Assembly: GCA_019096195.1 (NCBI GenBank)
Contig: JAGTXK010000187.1
Location: 124,001-188,000 of the forward strand
Length of the DNA stretch: 64,000 bases
Reading direction: 5' to 3'
Source: Boletus sp. NGJ
Lineage: Eukaryota; Basidiomycota; Agaricomycetes; Boletales; Boletaceae
The notes beneath the pieces were generated by a model that was given only the letters and a program-made list of their open reading frames with translations, did not search any database and was not told the DNA's origin. A program made the position numbers and the translations under genes. Positions 45,906 to 58,494 of this stretch are shown here, piece after piece. Numbering within the stretch: the stretch's first letter is position 1; the number at the start of each line of letters is the position of its first letter.

Positions 45906-47675
45906 TCAAGGCATCAAATCAGCTATGATGACCAACCGTGAATCTGTCTTGGGACACAACGCCAGCTTCCCACTCTCTTCATCCCAAGCCGCCCTTGCCA
46001 CTTTACCCTTGCAGAGCCCGAGTCCAGCATGGCCCAACGGGTAGATGTCGTTTGCAAGATCGGCTTCGGGAGTGTGGATGCCTGACATATCCCAAGAGCC
46101 ATGCTCGTAAAAGGCAGGCGTTACCGGCGCTGGTAGCATCCCAATCCCCACTCTGCCACGGCCAAGATCCCAGAATGCACGGTGCGGTCCCAGGACCATC
46201 GGACGTTTGAGCTCGTGGGGATAAGTGTACGTCGAAAAGTACGTGGGGTGTCGCTGGAGCGGGTCTGTGTCAAAGCTCGGCGCGATGAAAAGGCACCGAT
46301 TCCCATAAAGTACGATAATGCTAGGAGTGTCGACTGCTGGGAGGGAGGGAACCAAGAAAATAGCACGAGGGCACATCCGAGCGCATGAGAAATGCCAGAA
46401 TGGTGTTACGGTCATGGGCTCGCAGGGGATCGAAGCTGGAACCATAAGGGGGACCTTATACGCTGCGATTAATTTCCTACTTGAGACCACGACTGTTATC
46501 TGGGAGTCTGTGACGCGCAACCCATACGAGTGCTTCACCGACGTAAGTCGTCAATGTCCGATGTGCTGACTATCGTGGCACTCACCGGCCATTTGCCAAC
46601 CTCCCACTCAACCTCCATCGTACAGTACTCCGCAAGCTTGCGATAACAAGACTCGAGCTTCGATACTGTCATGAGATGCCTAGGTTTGGTATTACTGCGA
46701 TCTATCCACCCATAGACAATATAACTTCCTAGGGCAGCACAGTTCACGATTTCTGGGACTTCAATGGTCCACACCATCTCCAGTCTTGGGAAACTATTCG
46801 AAAGGTGAACCAAATACACCTCGAGCTTCGTCCTAAGCGGAGATAAGTCTCGCAGTACAGTCAATCGAACAAGGGGCGGGAAAACTCACATGTAATGGTG
46901 GTCAGAACGAAGGAGCAACAACAAATCTCCCTCGTCGCTGGTAAATATGCACATCTTGGTCAGGTGCCAACCTGGCACTGAATATGTCGAAAGTTGATCT
47001 AAAGGATTACTTGCCCTGCAGAGCATTATCCCATCTTTATCGGCCTGTCGACACAGCACGACCAGCCACTCTCCGCCCGGGAGAAAAGAAATTCCCCACA
47101 CAGCCGATACTGGCAACGAAAGAGTTGTAGTCGTGTGAGGGAACGGTCTGAGATCTAGACCACGCGAAAGATGGTCGAGTCGAGTTGAGAGTATCGCTTT
47201 TCGGCGTAGCGTCGCGCCGGAGAGCGATTTGATGCGGAAGTGGAGGTGAGGGAGTCTTCTGTTATGGCAGATGCGTAGCAATGCAAAATACCACACTCGA
47301 TAGTCCTCCGTCACGGAGGCTAATGACCGACACGTCTGCGGGAAATTTTCAATATTGCACAACCATGATACAACGACTCTGATGCACCATGCCAACATGA
47401 ATGATATCAATGACCTCACAGTAGGAGAGTATCTCTCGCCACATGTTTGGATCAAGGTCGACTGAATAATTGCACTCCGTCTCATCCAACGAGTGCGGTC
47501 CATCAAGCGCTCGAGAATCAGGAAGGATGATGCTTGTTGTTGGTGAAGGAGGTCTGGGTTTTCGTCTCGATCTGAACGATGATTTGATTAGGGACTTTAA
47601 ATTACTCTTGAGCCGGAGGAAGAAGGATCTAGGTGCCATGGTAAGGACCGTCGGGGAAGGCAACTTAGAAATCAT
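45906..47675 (-). CDS. F-box-like protein of an expanded fungal family
   Basis: It is predicted to be a substrate adaptor of SCF ubiquitin ligases. The start is MISKLPSPTVLTMAPRS at 47675; a second Met 12 residues in is also possible. After a basic leader comes LDPNMWREILSYCEVIDIIH, joined over an intron to TCRSLASVTEDYRVWYFALL, an F-box-like pattern. The remaining 400 or so residues form a beta-rich region with VSAVWGISFLPGGEWLVVL, KLEVYLVHLSNSFPRLEMVW and VVVSSRKLIAAYKVPLMV. It ends with AAWDEESGKLALCPKTDSRL and ADLMP (stop at 45906). The closing DEESGKL motif is typical of large F-box families in agaricomycetes. Its 3' half is duplicated downstream (45230-45790). The target is unknown. Confidence 0.75.
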
Positions 47676-48205
47676 AGAAGCGCCCGCCAGTGAGTGCCAT
47701 GTTTTTACCGCGCTATTCCCTGCGAGTCCAGGGTCGCGAGCACCGCGCTTCCCACTCTAATGCGTCCATTGTCTTCCTGCTTCCATGCTATATCCTGGAA
47801 CCTATCAAAGACAAATACATTGAACGAGGAGCACTGTTACTTACGACCTTGTTAGGACGCTTAGTGGGTGGACGTGGCAACATCATGATGGCAGGCCGCA
47901 TTTGGGACTTGAACAGACGCATGAGACTTACTACCAGCGCCGAACTAACCAACTCTCCACGCGAGAGTACGGTCGCGAACGACACAATAACTAAATCGTG
48001 AATGGTGAACGGGAAAAGTACGATACGTGAGTGAAGAACCATCGATGAACTGTCGCGATCGAAATCCCTCTCCGCAAGTCGCAAACTTTGTCACACTGGT
48101 GCCACACTGAATTACGATCGAAAAAAAAAGAAGATATATACACTAATACAACACGCGAGTGTAAGAAAAATCACCCATGGATTAAGACGTCGTGACTCGA
48201 GATCC
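47676..48205. other. Intergenic region between the F-box and transporter genes
   Basis: 530 bp containing the F-box promoter and the transporter 3' UTR. No supported gene. Confidence 0.45.
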
Positions 48206-50077
48206 CTAGGCCCTTTCGAGAGAGTGATGCTTCTCATCCACCGTTTTCCTACCAACGATATCCTCCAAGTTCCTCTTCCCGACTTCGCGCGAGATAGCCC
48301 AGGCACTAAATATATGCCCTTGGGCAAAGACTTCCTCGATCTCCTCGAGCGTCCGCTGTGCCGTCTCGGGGAAACAAAAAAAGAAGTGGATCGCGGCCGC
48401 AAAGTTGAACGCGGCGAACACAAAGTACGTCTTCCACGCGATGGTCGACAGACCCGGGGGAACGGCCCAAGCGAGCGCAAAGTTGAAGAGCCAGTTGGTC
48501 GCGGTAGCGAGCGAGACGGCCTTGGCGCGCACCTTCATGGGGAAGATCTCTGCAGGGTATGTCCATGAGACAGGTCCCATGGTGATGGCGAAGGAGCAGA
48601 CGAAGAGGTATGAGCAAACAATGATGGCCTTGGTCACCGGCTGGTTGTTTGTGATGACCCACACCGGTGAAGTTGAACCACTGACCGTCCCCCACGCTCC
48701 GTACCGACCTTGGAGACCGCCGACGAGGCAAAGGAAGAAGCCCATGAGTGTGGAACCGATGATTAACAGAGGACGGCGACCCCATCGGTCGATGTAGAGG
48801 ATTGCGGGGACAGTGAAGGCGACATTGAGGACGTATTGCACGGAGTCGGCGATGAGGTTACCACGCCGACCGGTCAGACCAGCTCCTTCGAACACATACA
48901 CAATGTAATACATCATGATGTTCATCCCAGACAGCTGAGACCACATCTGGAGTGCACAACCAAGACCAACACGGCGGAAAATACCAGGCTTCAACAGGTC
49001 AGCATACGATTTGGCGCCTTCGGTTCGTTCAAAGGCGACCTGTTCTTTGATCTCCTCATACTCCAAAACGACCAGTTCGTCATTTCGGTTTCCGTTTCCG
49101 TGAAGATCAGCAAGAATTTGAAGAGCCTCTTCCTCACTATAGTGAATTGTGAATATACAGTGTAGAGACCAGTAGAACGGGAGAGAACCTACCGCTCGTG
49201 ATCGAGAAGCCAACGAGGGGATTCCGGGAACCACAGCATCCCAATGCCAAGGACTATTGCAGGTATGATCTGGAGACCCCACGGAATGCGGAACGACGCG
49301 GTGCCGTTAATGTATGAACATCCGAATTGGACAAAGTATTGCAGCATGATACCCCAGGTGATTGACCATTGTTGCATGGACACAAGCCGACCACGGATCG
49401 AGGGAGCAGTGATCTCGGATTGGTAGATAGGTACGACAGTGGACGCGAGACCGACTGAAATACCAGCGATGACGCGACCCACTACCAACATTCCACGGTT
49501 CTTAACGGGGGGGACAAGGTGTGAGCAATTACATTTCCTGGATGTCAGGAAAAGAAAACACGCACGATAGCGGCACATTGCAAAATACCCCCGATGACCC
49601 AGATAATACTAGAGAGGATGATGGTTTTTTTACGACCAATTCGATCAGCGAGGGAGGTAACCGCAAGAGCACCAACAAGGGAGCCGGCAGGCATGGACGC
49701 AACAATAGCTCCTTGAGCATTGGCAGCAGGCTGATTTCATGTCGTCAACTGCACTGATACAGTACAACAATCGACTTACGTTGTTGAACACGCGGAAGTA
49801 GGCATCATTCTAAATGCTTATCAGGCGACAGGGGGCAATATCAGGGCGAGGGAAACACTTACGCTCAACACGCCGGACATGGACGCGATGTCCAAGCCAA
49901 AAAGACCACCACCGATGCATGCGAAAGAACCTACGATATACTGGGTGGAGATCGTCAGGACAGGCGTCTAACATTTTCGTGCGATACGTACAGGGTTTGC
50001 TGCGATACGAGCGCTGTACTACATCGATGTTAGCCAGCTCGGGACCCACCACAGACAAGGGAACTTACGCCGGGCAT
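48206..50077 (-). CDS. MFS sugar transporter (hexose transporter family)
   Basis: A plasma-membrane sugar porter of the major facilitator superfamily. Short 5' exons give MPG, ARIAANP and YIVGSFACIGGGLFGLDIAS. Then come NDAYFRVFNN, VALADRIGRKK-type loop 2-3 sequence, RGMLVVGRVIAGISVGLAS, VPIYQSEITAPSIRGRLVSM, the LWFPESPRWLLDHER motif, QMWSQLSGMNIMMYYIVYVF, DRWGRRPLLIIGSTLMG, WTYPAEIFPMKVRAKAVSLA and FCFPETAQRTLEEIEEVF. The stop is at 48206. All sugar-porter signatures are present in the expected order, with twelve helices. The substrate cannot be told. The short first exons at 49960-50077 are small but each has normal borders. Confidence 0.93.
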
Positions 50078-51130
50078 GGCAGCAGTGTCCACAGGGAATC
50101 GGCGGGGAGGCACTTACGAAATCGGATACTTGCAGGTTCAGTTTTTATTCACTAAAGTCACCGCGACGCAACTTTTACGGACCGTACAGCCAACGTGTGG
50201 GACATCCCTTGTAAAGCCGGTCATGAGGTCATGCCCCAAGATGGCCCAAGATCCGTAAGGTAGTCGGTTCTGGGAGAGTGTGCAAACCATTTGTCAGATG
50301 ATGTCACTCCATCGTTGGGCACTGCCTTGCAACTTGTTTTTGTCTCATAAACGGGCTTGTGAGCATTTCGCGGGTCGACGGGGTGGTTCACTCTTGAGTA
50401 GCGAGCACCCCTCGGCGGACCTAACCTCGCTTCCCCGAACCTCGCCGAGTTCATTTCCATGCAAACTGCGCTCGTATTTCGTGATGAAACACTGGACGAG
50501 ACGAATTATCCTGCAACACGATGGTTTAGTTTCGCTCAGCACGTTAAGTTATCTAAACGAATGTCATCGCCTCCCCCAATTTCTGGGGTATGCATACCTG
50601 GATGATGGCGGGCCGGCAACTAAGTAATGCTATCGTTGCACCGCTACGATTTCGGCTGTAGTCAGGGAGCTCCACACGAGCGGCGAAAGTGGATCATGGG
50701 AGTGAGATGCTGATGGCGTTCTTCAGGCACCGTTCAAAACGATATCGATGTTAGTATGGAGGGGATGAACTTTCAAGCATCCGAGCTTCCGCGATCCGCC
50801 GGACGGTTACCCAGCAGTTGCACTCACCGCAGACACAATTAGATCAATGCGCAGCAAGCGATTGTAACCTCTCGTCTTCAGCCTGAGGGATTTCCGGGCC
50901 GTAAGTGAAATCTGAAACTGTTGTCGTAGACGTTCAAGTTCAAGAACCAAATTGTGGCGCTGTCGTGTTCTCACGTCCAGCCCGAACTTGGCAAGCAAGG
51001 AGGCTGGCACACATCTACTGTATGTTCTCACCGCAGCTCACACGACCGTAGAACGCTATCATTGACACTGTCATTACGGTAACTTGCGCACGACTAGCGA
51101 CCGAATCAGATACCGCATTTCCACATTACT
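50078..51130. other. Upstream region of the sugar transporter
   Basis: About 1.05 kb between the transporter start and the prolyl-tRNA synthetase stop, both on the minus strand. One short minus-strand open stretch (50807-51031) with a Leu/Arg-rich helix has no other support. It probably holds the transporter promoter. Confidence 0.4.
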
Positions 51131-53713
51131 CTAGTATGATCTTCCAAACATGGTCCAGCGTTTCGCGTCCTGGCCACATCCAACACACTTGGTCTTGCCA
51201 TGTTCGATCGGGGTCCAACGAGCTTGGTCAAAAGGAATCGCCAGAGACTTGGCTCCCGCAGATGGTGCGCGTTCGTCCTGGGGTTCTGCACTGTGCAAAG
51301 AAAACAAGGACGTGACGAACTAAGCGCGGACGCCAAAGAAGCGTGTAGAGCACTCACGATCGACCACTTCGCTCCTTGATGTCATCCTCGCATGCTTCTC
51401 GCTCACACCAGGGAATAACAGCAATGCACTTGTTGTCCAATGTTGGGACAAAATCTTCCCAACGCGTGACTTCCTTCAAATGTGCATTGTACTCGTCGAG
51501 GGCTCTCGAGTACATGTCACGGTGGATGGTCTCGAGGAGTTGAGGGACGGTGCTCGTTAGGTCGGCAAGCGCGATCGGGGCTTTTGCACCAGTGTCACGG
51601 CGGACCGACAGCGTTTGTTGTTTCGCGAGATCATTCGGCCCAATCTCAAGGCGGAGTGGCACACCCTACGAGAAACAGAATATGTCTCAGCGTCTCTGTA
51701 TTTAAACGGGGTGTGACTCGGGTATCAAACCTTCTGTTCCCAGTCGTTGAACTTGTAACCCGGAGTGTAGCCCTCTCTGAGATCGGCTTTTGCTCGGACG
51801 CCGACCTCAACAAGGGATTTGGCAAGTTCGTCACACGCGTCATTGATCTTGTTCCTCTCTGCGTCACTTGTCTTGGCTGTGATACCACATGGAACAACAA
51901 CAACCTGGACCGAAGCAACGCGAGGAGGGAGAACCAATCCCTGGTTATCACCATGTACCATGACCATGACTCCAATGGTACGCGTAGAAAGACCCCACGA
52001 GTTTTGCCACGCGTATGTTTTGCCTTGACCGGTAGGATCGTTGGGATCCTCTACCACGATATTGAACATCTCTGGCTTCGAGAAGTTTTGGCCGAGACAA
52101 TGCGAGGTGCCAGCTTGGATACCGCGACCGCTAGCTGGAATGAAGCCCTCGACAGTAGTGGTATAAAGGGCCCCAGCGAACTTTTCCTTCTCGGACTTCA
52201 CACCTTTAATCATAGGAACAGCGAGTAGTTCCTCGTACACACGTCGGTAGAGTTCAAGGATTTCAAGAACTTCTTTATCGGCTTCCGCCTTAGTTAGATG
52301 AGCAGTATGACCTTCCTGCCATAGATATTCACGGGTTCGAAGGAATGGCTCTGGGAAGGGGAAGACGTTGAGTACAACACTAGACATAATATTTCATCAC
52401 GCACGGGGATGCTTGAACTCCCATCGCACAACGTTATTCCACAAATTGAGCTTTCAAGGGCAGATCTCTATGGCTTTTGACCCACTTGGCATAATCTAGA
52501 CACTGTCAGAAGATCGTTTTGAGAGACGTCCAACGAACGCACAAGGGTACATGACAGTCTCAGACGTTGGACGGATAGCGATGGGTTCCTCTAACTCGGA
52601 AGATCCACTGATACATCGTCAATCATGATGGTCGACATGATATGCTTTTACGGGTACACTTACGCTCTCGTGACCCATGCGACTTCCGGGGAGAAACCTT
52701 CAACATGGTCCTTCTCCCGCTCGAGAACTTTGGAGGAAACGAACATCGGGAACGACGCGTTCTGCACACCCATGGCTTTGATCTTCTTGTTGAACCACTC
52801 TAACAACACGTTGTGTATTGTTCTATGACCTGATTGTTCAAAGAGCCTACCTTGAATTTCCTCCCAGATGCTGTAAGACCACGGTCTGAGGATATAACAT
52901 CCACTAACGCTGTAATACTCTAACATGTCTGCTTTCAACAGAACCTATCGCGATATGTGCTTAGAATGTAAATTCGTTGTGATCTGGTAACACTCACGCT
53001 CTGGTACCAAGCCGAAAAGTCCACCTCCTTTTTGACACCAATCGCGATCTGCACAGCACCCTCTATCTTTGCATCCTCTTTCTCTTTAAGAACAGGCTTC
53101 GCGGCTGGCGTGTCGGTCTTGAGAGCGGCGAAGTCGACCTCTTCTATTTTGACATCCTCGGTCTCTAGGCTCTTCAGGTACGTGACAATGTCTTTCCCGG
53201 ACAAGAACAGTGTTGAATTTGAGGAACACGCATGGATTGCAAACGTAGCCGACGAAGATGCGATGGAGGCGTCGATCACCGTGACGACCTTGGAAAAGGT
53301 ATCCTCGTTCAATGCCAACAGTGACACTACGATCGATGGCGTAAGCCATCGCCTGGGACGCCAAACAGATCAGAGGACGCACGAGAGTTCTTGTCGAGCC
53401 CGAAAAACTCGGCAAGGAGGTCCTCCGAAGCTAGGCGGAGTTCTTTGAGATTGAGCTTTTTGCCGAGGGCGGAGGAGCTGGTTTCGGTCTCATCGCGTGC
53501 GATGACGATGACGGGGACTGGGGTGGCGGTTTTTGCGGTTTTTGGCTTGTAGACGAGGGTTTTGATCAGCTCGAATGATTCAGGGACGGAGGGAGTGACG
53601 AGCAGGGCATCGCGCCAGGATGCTGGGGAGTTTGTGTCTGAATGGGAGACGGCTGCGGCTGGAGTGATTGAGAGGGCTGCCAGAGAGGCAGCGAGCGAAT
53701 CTGCGGAGGGCAT
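51131..53713 (-). CDS. Prolyl-tRNA synthetase, cytosolic eukaryotic type with N-terminal extension
   Basis: It charges tRNA(Pro). The start is [20 protein letters not shown] at 53713. An N-terminal extension of about 190 residues ([57 protein letters not shown]) resembles the YbaK-like domain of yeast ProRS. The class II core follows: [68 protein letters not shown] and [20 protein letters not shown]. The anticodon-binding part has [20 protein letters not shown] and [18 protein letters not shown]. The zinc-binding-like C-terminus reads [20 protein letters not shown] then RSY, with a stop at 51131-51133. Domain order and length match fungal cytosolic ProRS. The DJ-1 gene lies upstream on the same strand, 257 bp away. 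Confidence 0.95.
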
Positions 53714-53970
53714 TGTGGATGTTGACAGAAGGGCTCTGGGGCGAGGTCGGTGTTTAAAGGGAGCGTCAGAGCGTGACTCGATAAATCTGCGGCCGTGTGT
53801 TATCAGATCTGAACCAGCTCTACTTGAACCCCATCGTTGAATGGCTACCGTCCGCGAAAGCCCATAAATCCGTCGTACAGCGTGCTGAGCAGCTCGCATA
53901 CGAAAATTTCAGCACTGAAACAAACGCGAGAGTGCGACCGTGTCTTTTTCACGCCGTACGTAACATTATT

Positions 53971-54904
53971 TCAGTACGGATAACTACCAGCAGGAAACAT
54001 CATCGGTTCTCGCACTTGGTCGCTCTTGGCCTTGCCACAAAGCAGCTCCACCAACTTGAATGCAAACGGAAAAACGGTGCCTGCAAGTCATGTGTTCAAC
54101 AAAGCACCGTCTGGTTGGCACAGGACTCACCTGGTCCTCGACTGGAAAGAGTCAACGTCACGCAAGAATACAAGAGTGGAACCATCAACGTACCTTGTAA
54201 CCAGCGTTCCTTTGTTTGGTACGTCGTTTGACACGACGACAGAATCTTCTTTGTAATCGTAGACTGTCGAGAAACAAAGTCCCAACCTGTTCTTTCTCGG
54301 TTTCGGGTGCACTTACTCGAAACCAAATCGTTCTTAACCACCGGATGCGACGTGACCGTTTGGAAAGGAAGACCAGCTGTCTTCGCAGCCAGTGTACCTA
54401 CGGATGCGGAAGTGTTTCACTACCTACAGTATGGCCAAGATGTCTGCAACGTACCTGCGCATATCATGGCCACGATTTTGTTACCTTCGTAGTATTCCCT
54501 CACCAGGGTTTGCACTTCGGTCGACTGAGAAAGGGCCTCAGCGCCCTTCAGCCCACCAGGAATAATCAGGGCATCATATTTATCCTGCAGATCATGGATA
54601 AGACCGCCCATAGGTAGTTCACATCTCTATACATACCGGGCCCGCATCCAGGGGCTGGAGGGTTGTATCAGGCAGGATCTTGACACCCCTCGAGCACACA
54701 ACCAGTGCCGGGCTGGTCCCCACAGATCCGTAGGGAGATCCGCCGCTTTGAACGTTCGCAGACGTGCATTCGACGCCTGCACGAACAAGCGTGTCGTAGG
54801 TGATGGTGCTGCGTATGTCAGTCCGAGTCGGGTGAGCGACGAGCGCCTCACAATTCCATCTCTTCCGTGCCATCTGCAATCAATATGAGGGCCTTCTTGG
54901 ACAT
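53971..54904 (-). CDS. DJ-1/PfpI family protein (glyoxalase III/deglycase-like)
   Basis: Members protect against oxidative and carbonyl stress; some act as glyoxalases. The start is MSKKALILIADGTEEMEF at 54904, with the conserved Glu in the ADGTEEME loop. After an intron comes TITYDTLVRAGVECTSANVQ, then SRGVKILPD, YDALIIPGGLKGAEALSQS, EVQTLVREYYEGNKIVAMIC, and the nucleophilic Cys of ICAG. TAAKTAGLPFQTVTSHPV follows, then SVVVSNDVPNKGTLVTR. The last exon reads TVFPFAFKLVELLCGKAKSD and ends GSYPY with a TGA at 53971-53973. Four or five introns. Length, about 210 residues, is typical. Which activity it has is not visible. Confidence 0.9.
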
Positions 54905-55211
54905 CTTGCGGGCTTTTTGGTTTTGATTATCTCAGAGACGACGAAACTGCGAGGAAAAATGCGCGACTAACGTCTCGGTCCCTCTCAGGCGGGTGTCACG
55001 GGTCGAACTTCAGGGCCAGGCGGCACCTCTTCGGATTGGCAATGTATAGTAGCACATAAACATGAGCTGATCAAGGAAACACCAGAAGCTATCTGTGTTC
55101 CATGAAATTAATTCCACGTCCAGCACTAATACCCCAAAATTACGGCTTGTGCGTGTGACCGAGCAGTACCGCCGTGTTTAGGTTCCACAATGACGACCAA
55201 AGTAACTGGAA
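54905..55211. other. Short intergenic region between DJ-1 start and HIRA end
   Basis: 307 bp. Nothing recognised; it probably holds the DJ-1 promoter and the HIRA 3' UTR. Confidence 0.4.
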
Positions 55212-58200
55212 TCAAGTCTCATCATTCGTCGCCTTCTTCAACATGTCCTGCCAATCCAATGCTAGCTTCGCCAGTGTCTTGCTTCTTGCTGTAGACCATG
55301 GGATGAGAACGGCGCTGTTTATGAAAGAATGTAAAACCCACCAAACACGGAGAGAATGTCGCGTAGCAGGTCACGCTTGAGCATCCCCACTGCAGTCGGA
55401 CACCAACAGTCATCCCTTCCAGGCCGCCTATACCACGATCAATATTCTCTTATTATCCAGACCCACCAAAGGGGCACGCACCAAAACACCGGCCCAAACA
55501 AATCCCGAATGAGCTCTTCTGCCTTTGCCCTGAAGCCTTCGTCTGCGATCTTCTTTGCATACAAGAGCAACGCCTGCTTGTATTCCGATGGACTCTCGAG
55601 CACCTTCGCAGCGTGCATTTTGGACTCAAGATGGCCAAGCGTCAGTGCCGTGTACCACCATTCTGGTCGTTCCTTGTGTTCGGTCGTCCCTGCAATGGTG
55701 CTAATGGCGCCTTCGATGGAGGCGAGGATGTCCTTGTTGGCTCGTTGACGGCCCTGCCAGATATCGGAACCCTCGGCCCACCAACGCTCGCTAAGTTTGA
55801 TCCACGAACAAAGTTGAGGGTCGAAGGAGTACGTGACCCCGGTTGAACATTGAATGACTGGCGCGCCATTGGGTCGAATCGTGGCAGAGATAATAGTGCA
55901 ATTTGGAGCACTTAATAATGAATCGACATTGGTTGGGGGGAAATACGCGGCTTGCGACTTGACGTTTCTATGTTGGTTGTCACAACATGAAGGTGTCGAT
56001 GGGCTGATGTACTCACATACAAGTCAACTTCCCCGACGAGGTCAGCAAAAGAAGTGCCGCTTTGCAACTTTGTATCATTGCACATGGTGAACCTAGGCTC
56101 AGCGTAGGCATTATCCTTGTGTTGTGTTGGAGGTTAACAGGGGGTATACGATACTTGATATAGCTTACCTCCTTCCCGTATGCGAGTACACGCTCACTGA
56201 CCCATCTTGCATTGCGACTGCACAGAACGACAGTGATGCAGTCAAGCCCACCACAGGCGATGATAGATAATCCAACCACTGTGTTTGCTTGCCGCTCACG
56301 AACGACACTTCCGTCGGCCCATCTCCCTCTGAATTCCGAGCCTCCAGCACGTCTTCACTCCCGTCCACTTTCGCACTCAAGAATGTCAGTATAGGTGGTG
56401 ATGGCAAAACGTCGGCTTGTAACAGGCGTGGCGCTTCCCACCTTTCACCCGCACTGGCAATCTCGCGGACGGCAACGCTCTCTCTCAGTAGGCCGCCACC
56501 CAACGTACGAGGTTTGACAGGCCGTTCGTCGTCCAATACGGAGGCTTTTCGTTTGCCTCTACCCAACTCAGGGGTCTGTTCCAGGGAGTCAATAGGTACT
56601 TCCATGTCCATAGCTCCGCCCATTTCGATATCTGCATCGAACCCACGCATACTCGGCACGGGTGATACGGAGGGAGACGCAGGTCTCAGCTTAGACGCTG
56701 GCGGCCGCAGTTCAGTCGGTGGCGGCTCTCGGACAGGTGGAGCAGTCGCTGCGGAAGGTATTGACGACATGAGGAGAGGCTGAACACGTTTCTTGGTGCT
56801 TTTCTTGGCGACCAGCTTGTTGATGTATTCACCCCCGTTGACAGCTGTCGTACCAAACCCCGATTGAGTGCTTTGCGAGGGTGCACGCGGGTTTGGGGAA
56901 GGAGGAGGGGTGATGCGGGACGTAGACGGAGCCTCCTCGTCTCCATACTTGGTGCCGTGGGAGTAGCCATCAGGAACAGGGGGTTGCACAAAGCCGAATT
57001 TCTGTAGGTATTGCCTCTGTGCAGTGTAAGGGGCTATGCCCTCTAATTCTTCGGCATCGAAATCAAACACTGCGACAGTGCCATCCGAGGAGGCGGCATA
57101 GAGAGTGAGCCCGTCCCGGGACCTGGGTGTTTTAAAGGGGCCGATAAAAAAAGATCGCAAGGTGCTCACCAACTCAGGTCCATGATTTGTCTCTCGAAAA
57201 CTTCCCTGGCAACGATCAGAGGGCGAGCAGTTTTCGTTTGCCAAATTGAGATAGATCTATCATCCGCCCCAAGAGCAACAACAGAGCATATATTTGAAGT
57301 TGCGAGAGGTGCATCTGGATTACGCAAAAAGATGTGTGGATTGTAGCTCTAATGTGGCATGATTTCATCGCACGGGAAGTATGGGACGACGACGCTTACC
57401 GCAACTTCGACGGTGTTCTCGTGACCGACCAGACTGATCTCAGAAGTCCAAAGGCCTCGGGTTATGACAGCAGCGATGAAGACGAATCCCCTGTTGTTTG
57501 TTGCGTTGGAGGCTGTTATGTGGGCACCATCCGGAGACCAACTAGCATGGCAGTGAGACCAATTCATAGAGGATGTTCAAGAACAAACCTAAGACGACGA
57601 AAGAATGTACTGCCGGGCGAATCCTCGAAGGGCTTGGTTATCTCGGCTTCTAGGCCCCAGTCCGTTGTCCGCCAAATTTTGACGGTCTTGTCGTCTGACT
57701 GGGTAGCCATGAATTCGCCTACAGGATCAAAACAGACACCCTTGACGAATCCATTATGCTGATCTAGTTTTCGTATCCGTTCTAAGGGGATACGCTAAGA
57801 ACAAGCAAGAAACCTCAACAAGATCACGGGAGCACCCACCCAGAGTAAACCCACACCAGATGAGGACTTTTGAATCCAACCCGACAGAGGCTAGGAAACG
57901 GTCTTCGGGTGCCCAGGCAATGTCCACGACATCTGCGAGACAATGTATATGCAGAAAAGATATCAAGAGAAGAAAATAGTTACCGCTTTCGTGGCCTGGT
58001 AGTCGTTTCATCGGTTTCCAATTTTCAATGTTGATCTCGCTGGAACCAAAGACCTTGCCTCGACCTGACCTGTTCCACGTCCACGGATGAGAATAACAGA
58101 CAGCAGGATGTTGCACAAGTATACGCACGGATCAAGGTCCCAGATCATGATAATCTCATCATCGCTGCCACTCGCCAACCATCTTCCGGAATGTGCCCAT

Positions 58201-58494
58201 CTGACAGTGAGCACAGGTCCCGTATGCATGCTGAGAGTGCAGAGAGATTTTGGTGGGCGATTTAAGCGCTCTGAGGCGGGGTTGAGGATGGGCTTGGTAC
58301 TCCATATGCGCACTTTTGCGTCGAGACCTCCTGTTGCTATTCGTGAGCCATCGGGGTGGACATGGATGGAGAAGATGGAGAGGTGTTTGGTATCTTTGGC
58401 GCTATCTGGTAGTGGTAGGGTTGGTAAAGATGTATAGCATGGACAATGTGGTGATACCTCTATGTGTTATCCATGCCGGCTTTGTGAAGCGCAT
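55212..58494 (-). CDS. HIR1: HIRA/Hir1 histone H3-H4 chaperone subunit
   Basis: This is a subunit of the HIR complex, which deposits histone H3-H4 independently of replication. The start is MRFTKPAWITHR at 58494, then, across an intron, SIFSIHVHPDGSRIATGGLD and AKVRIWSTKPIL. WD repeats follow: MHTGPVLTVRWAHSGRWLAS, GSDDEIIMIWDLD, VVDIAWAPEDRFLASVGLDS and KVLIW. After the propeller is a Ser/Pro-rich region containing KKSTKKRVQPLLM, which fits the Asf1-binding B domain. The C-terminal Hira domain reads LTFLSAKVDGSEDVLEARN, TLGHLESKMHAAKVLESPSE and YAKKIADEGFRAKAEELIRD, then LKRDLLRDIL. After a short intron comes TARSKTLAKLALDWQDMLKK, ending ATNDET with a TGA at 55212-55214. All parts of the family appear in order. 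It faces away from the SUZ12-like gene. Confidence 0.93.
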
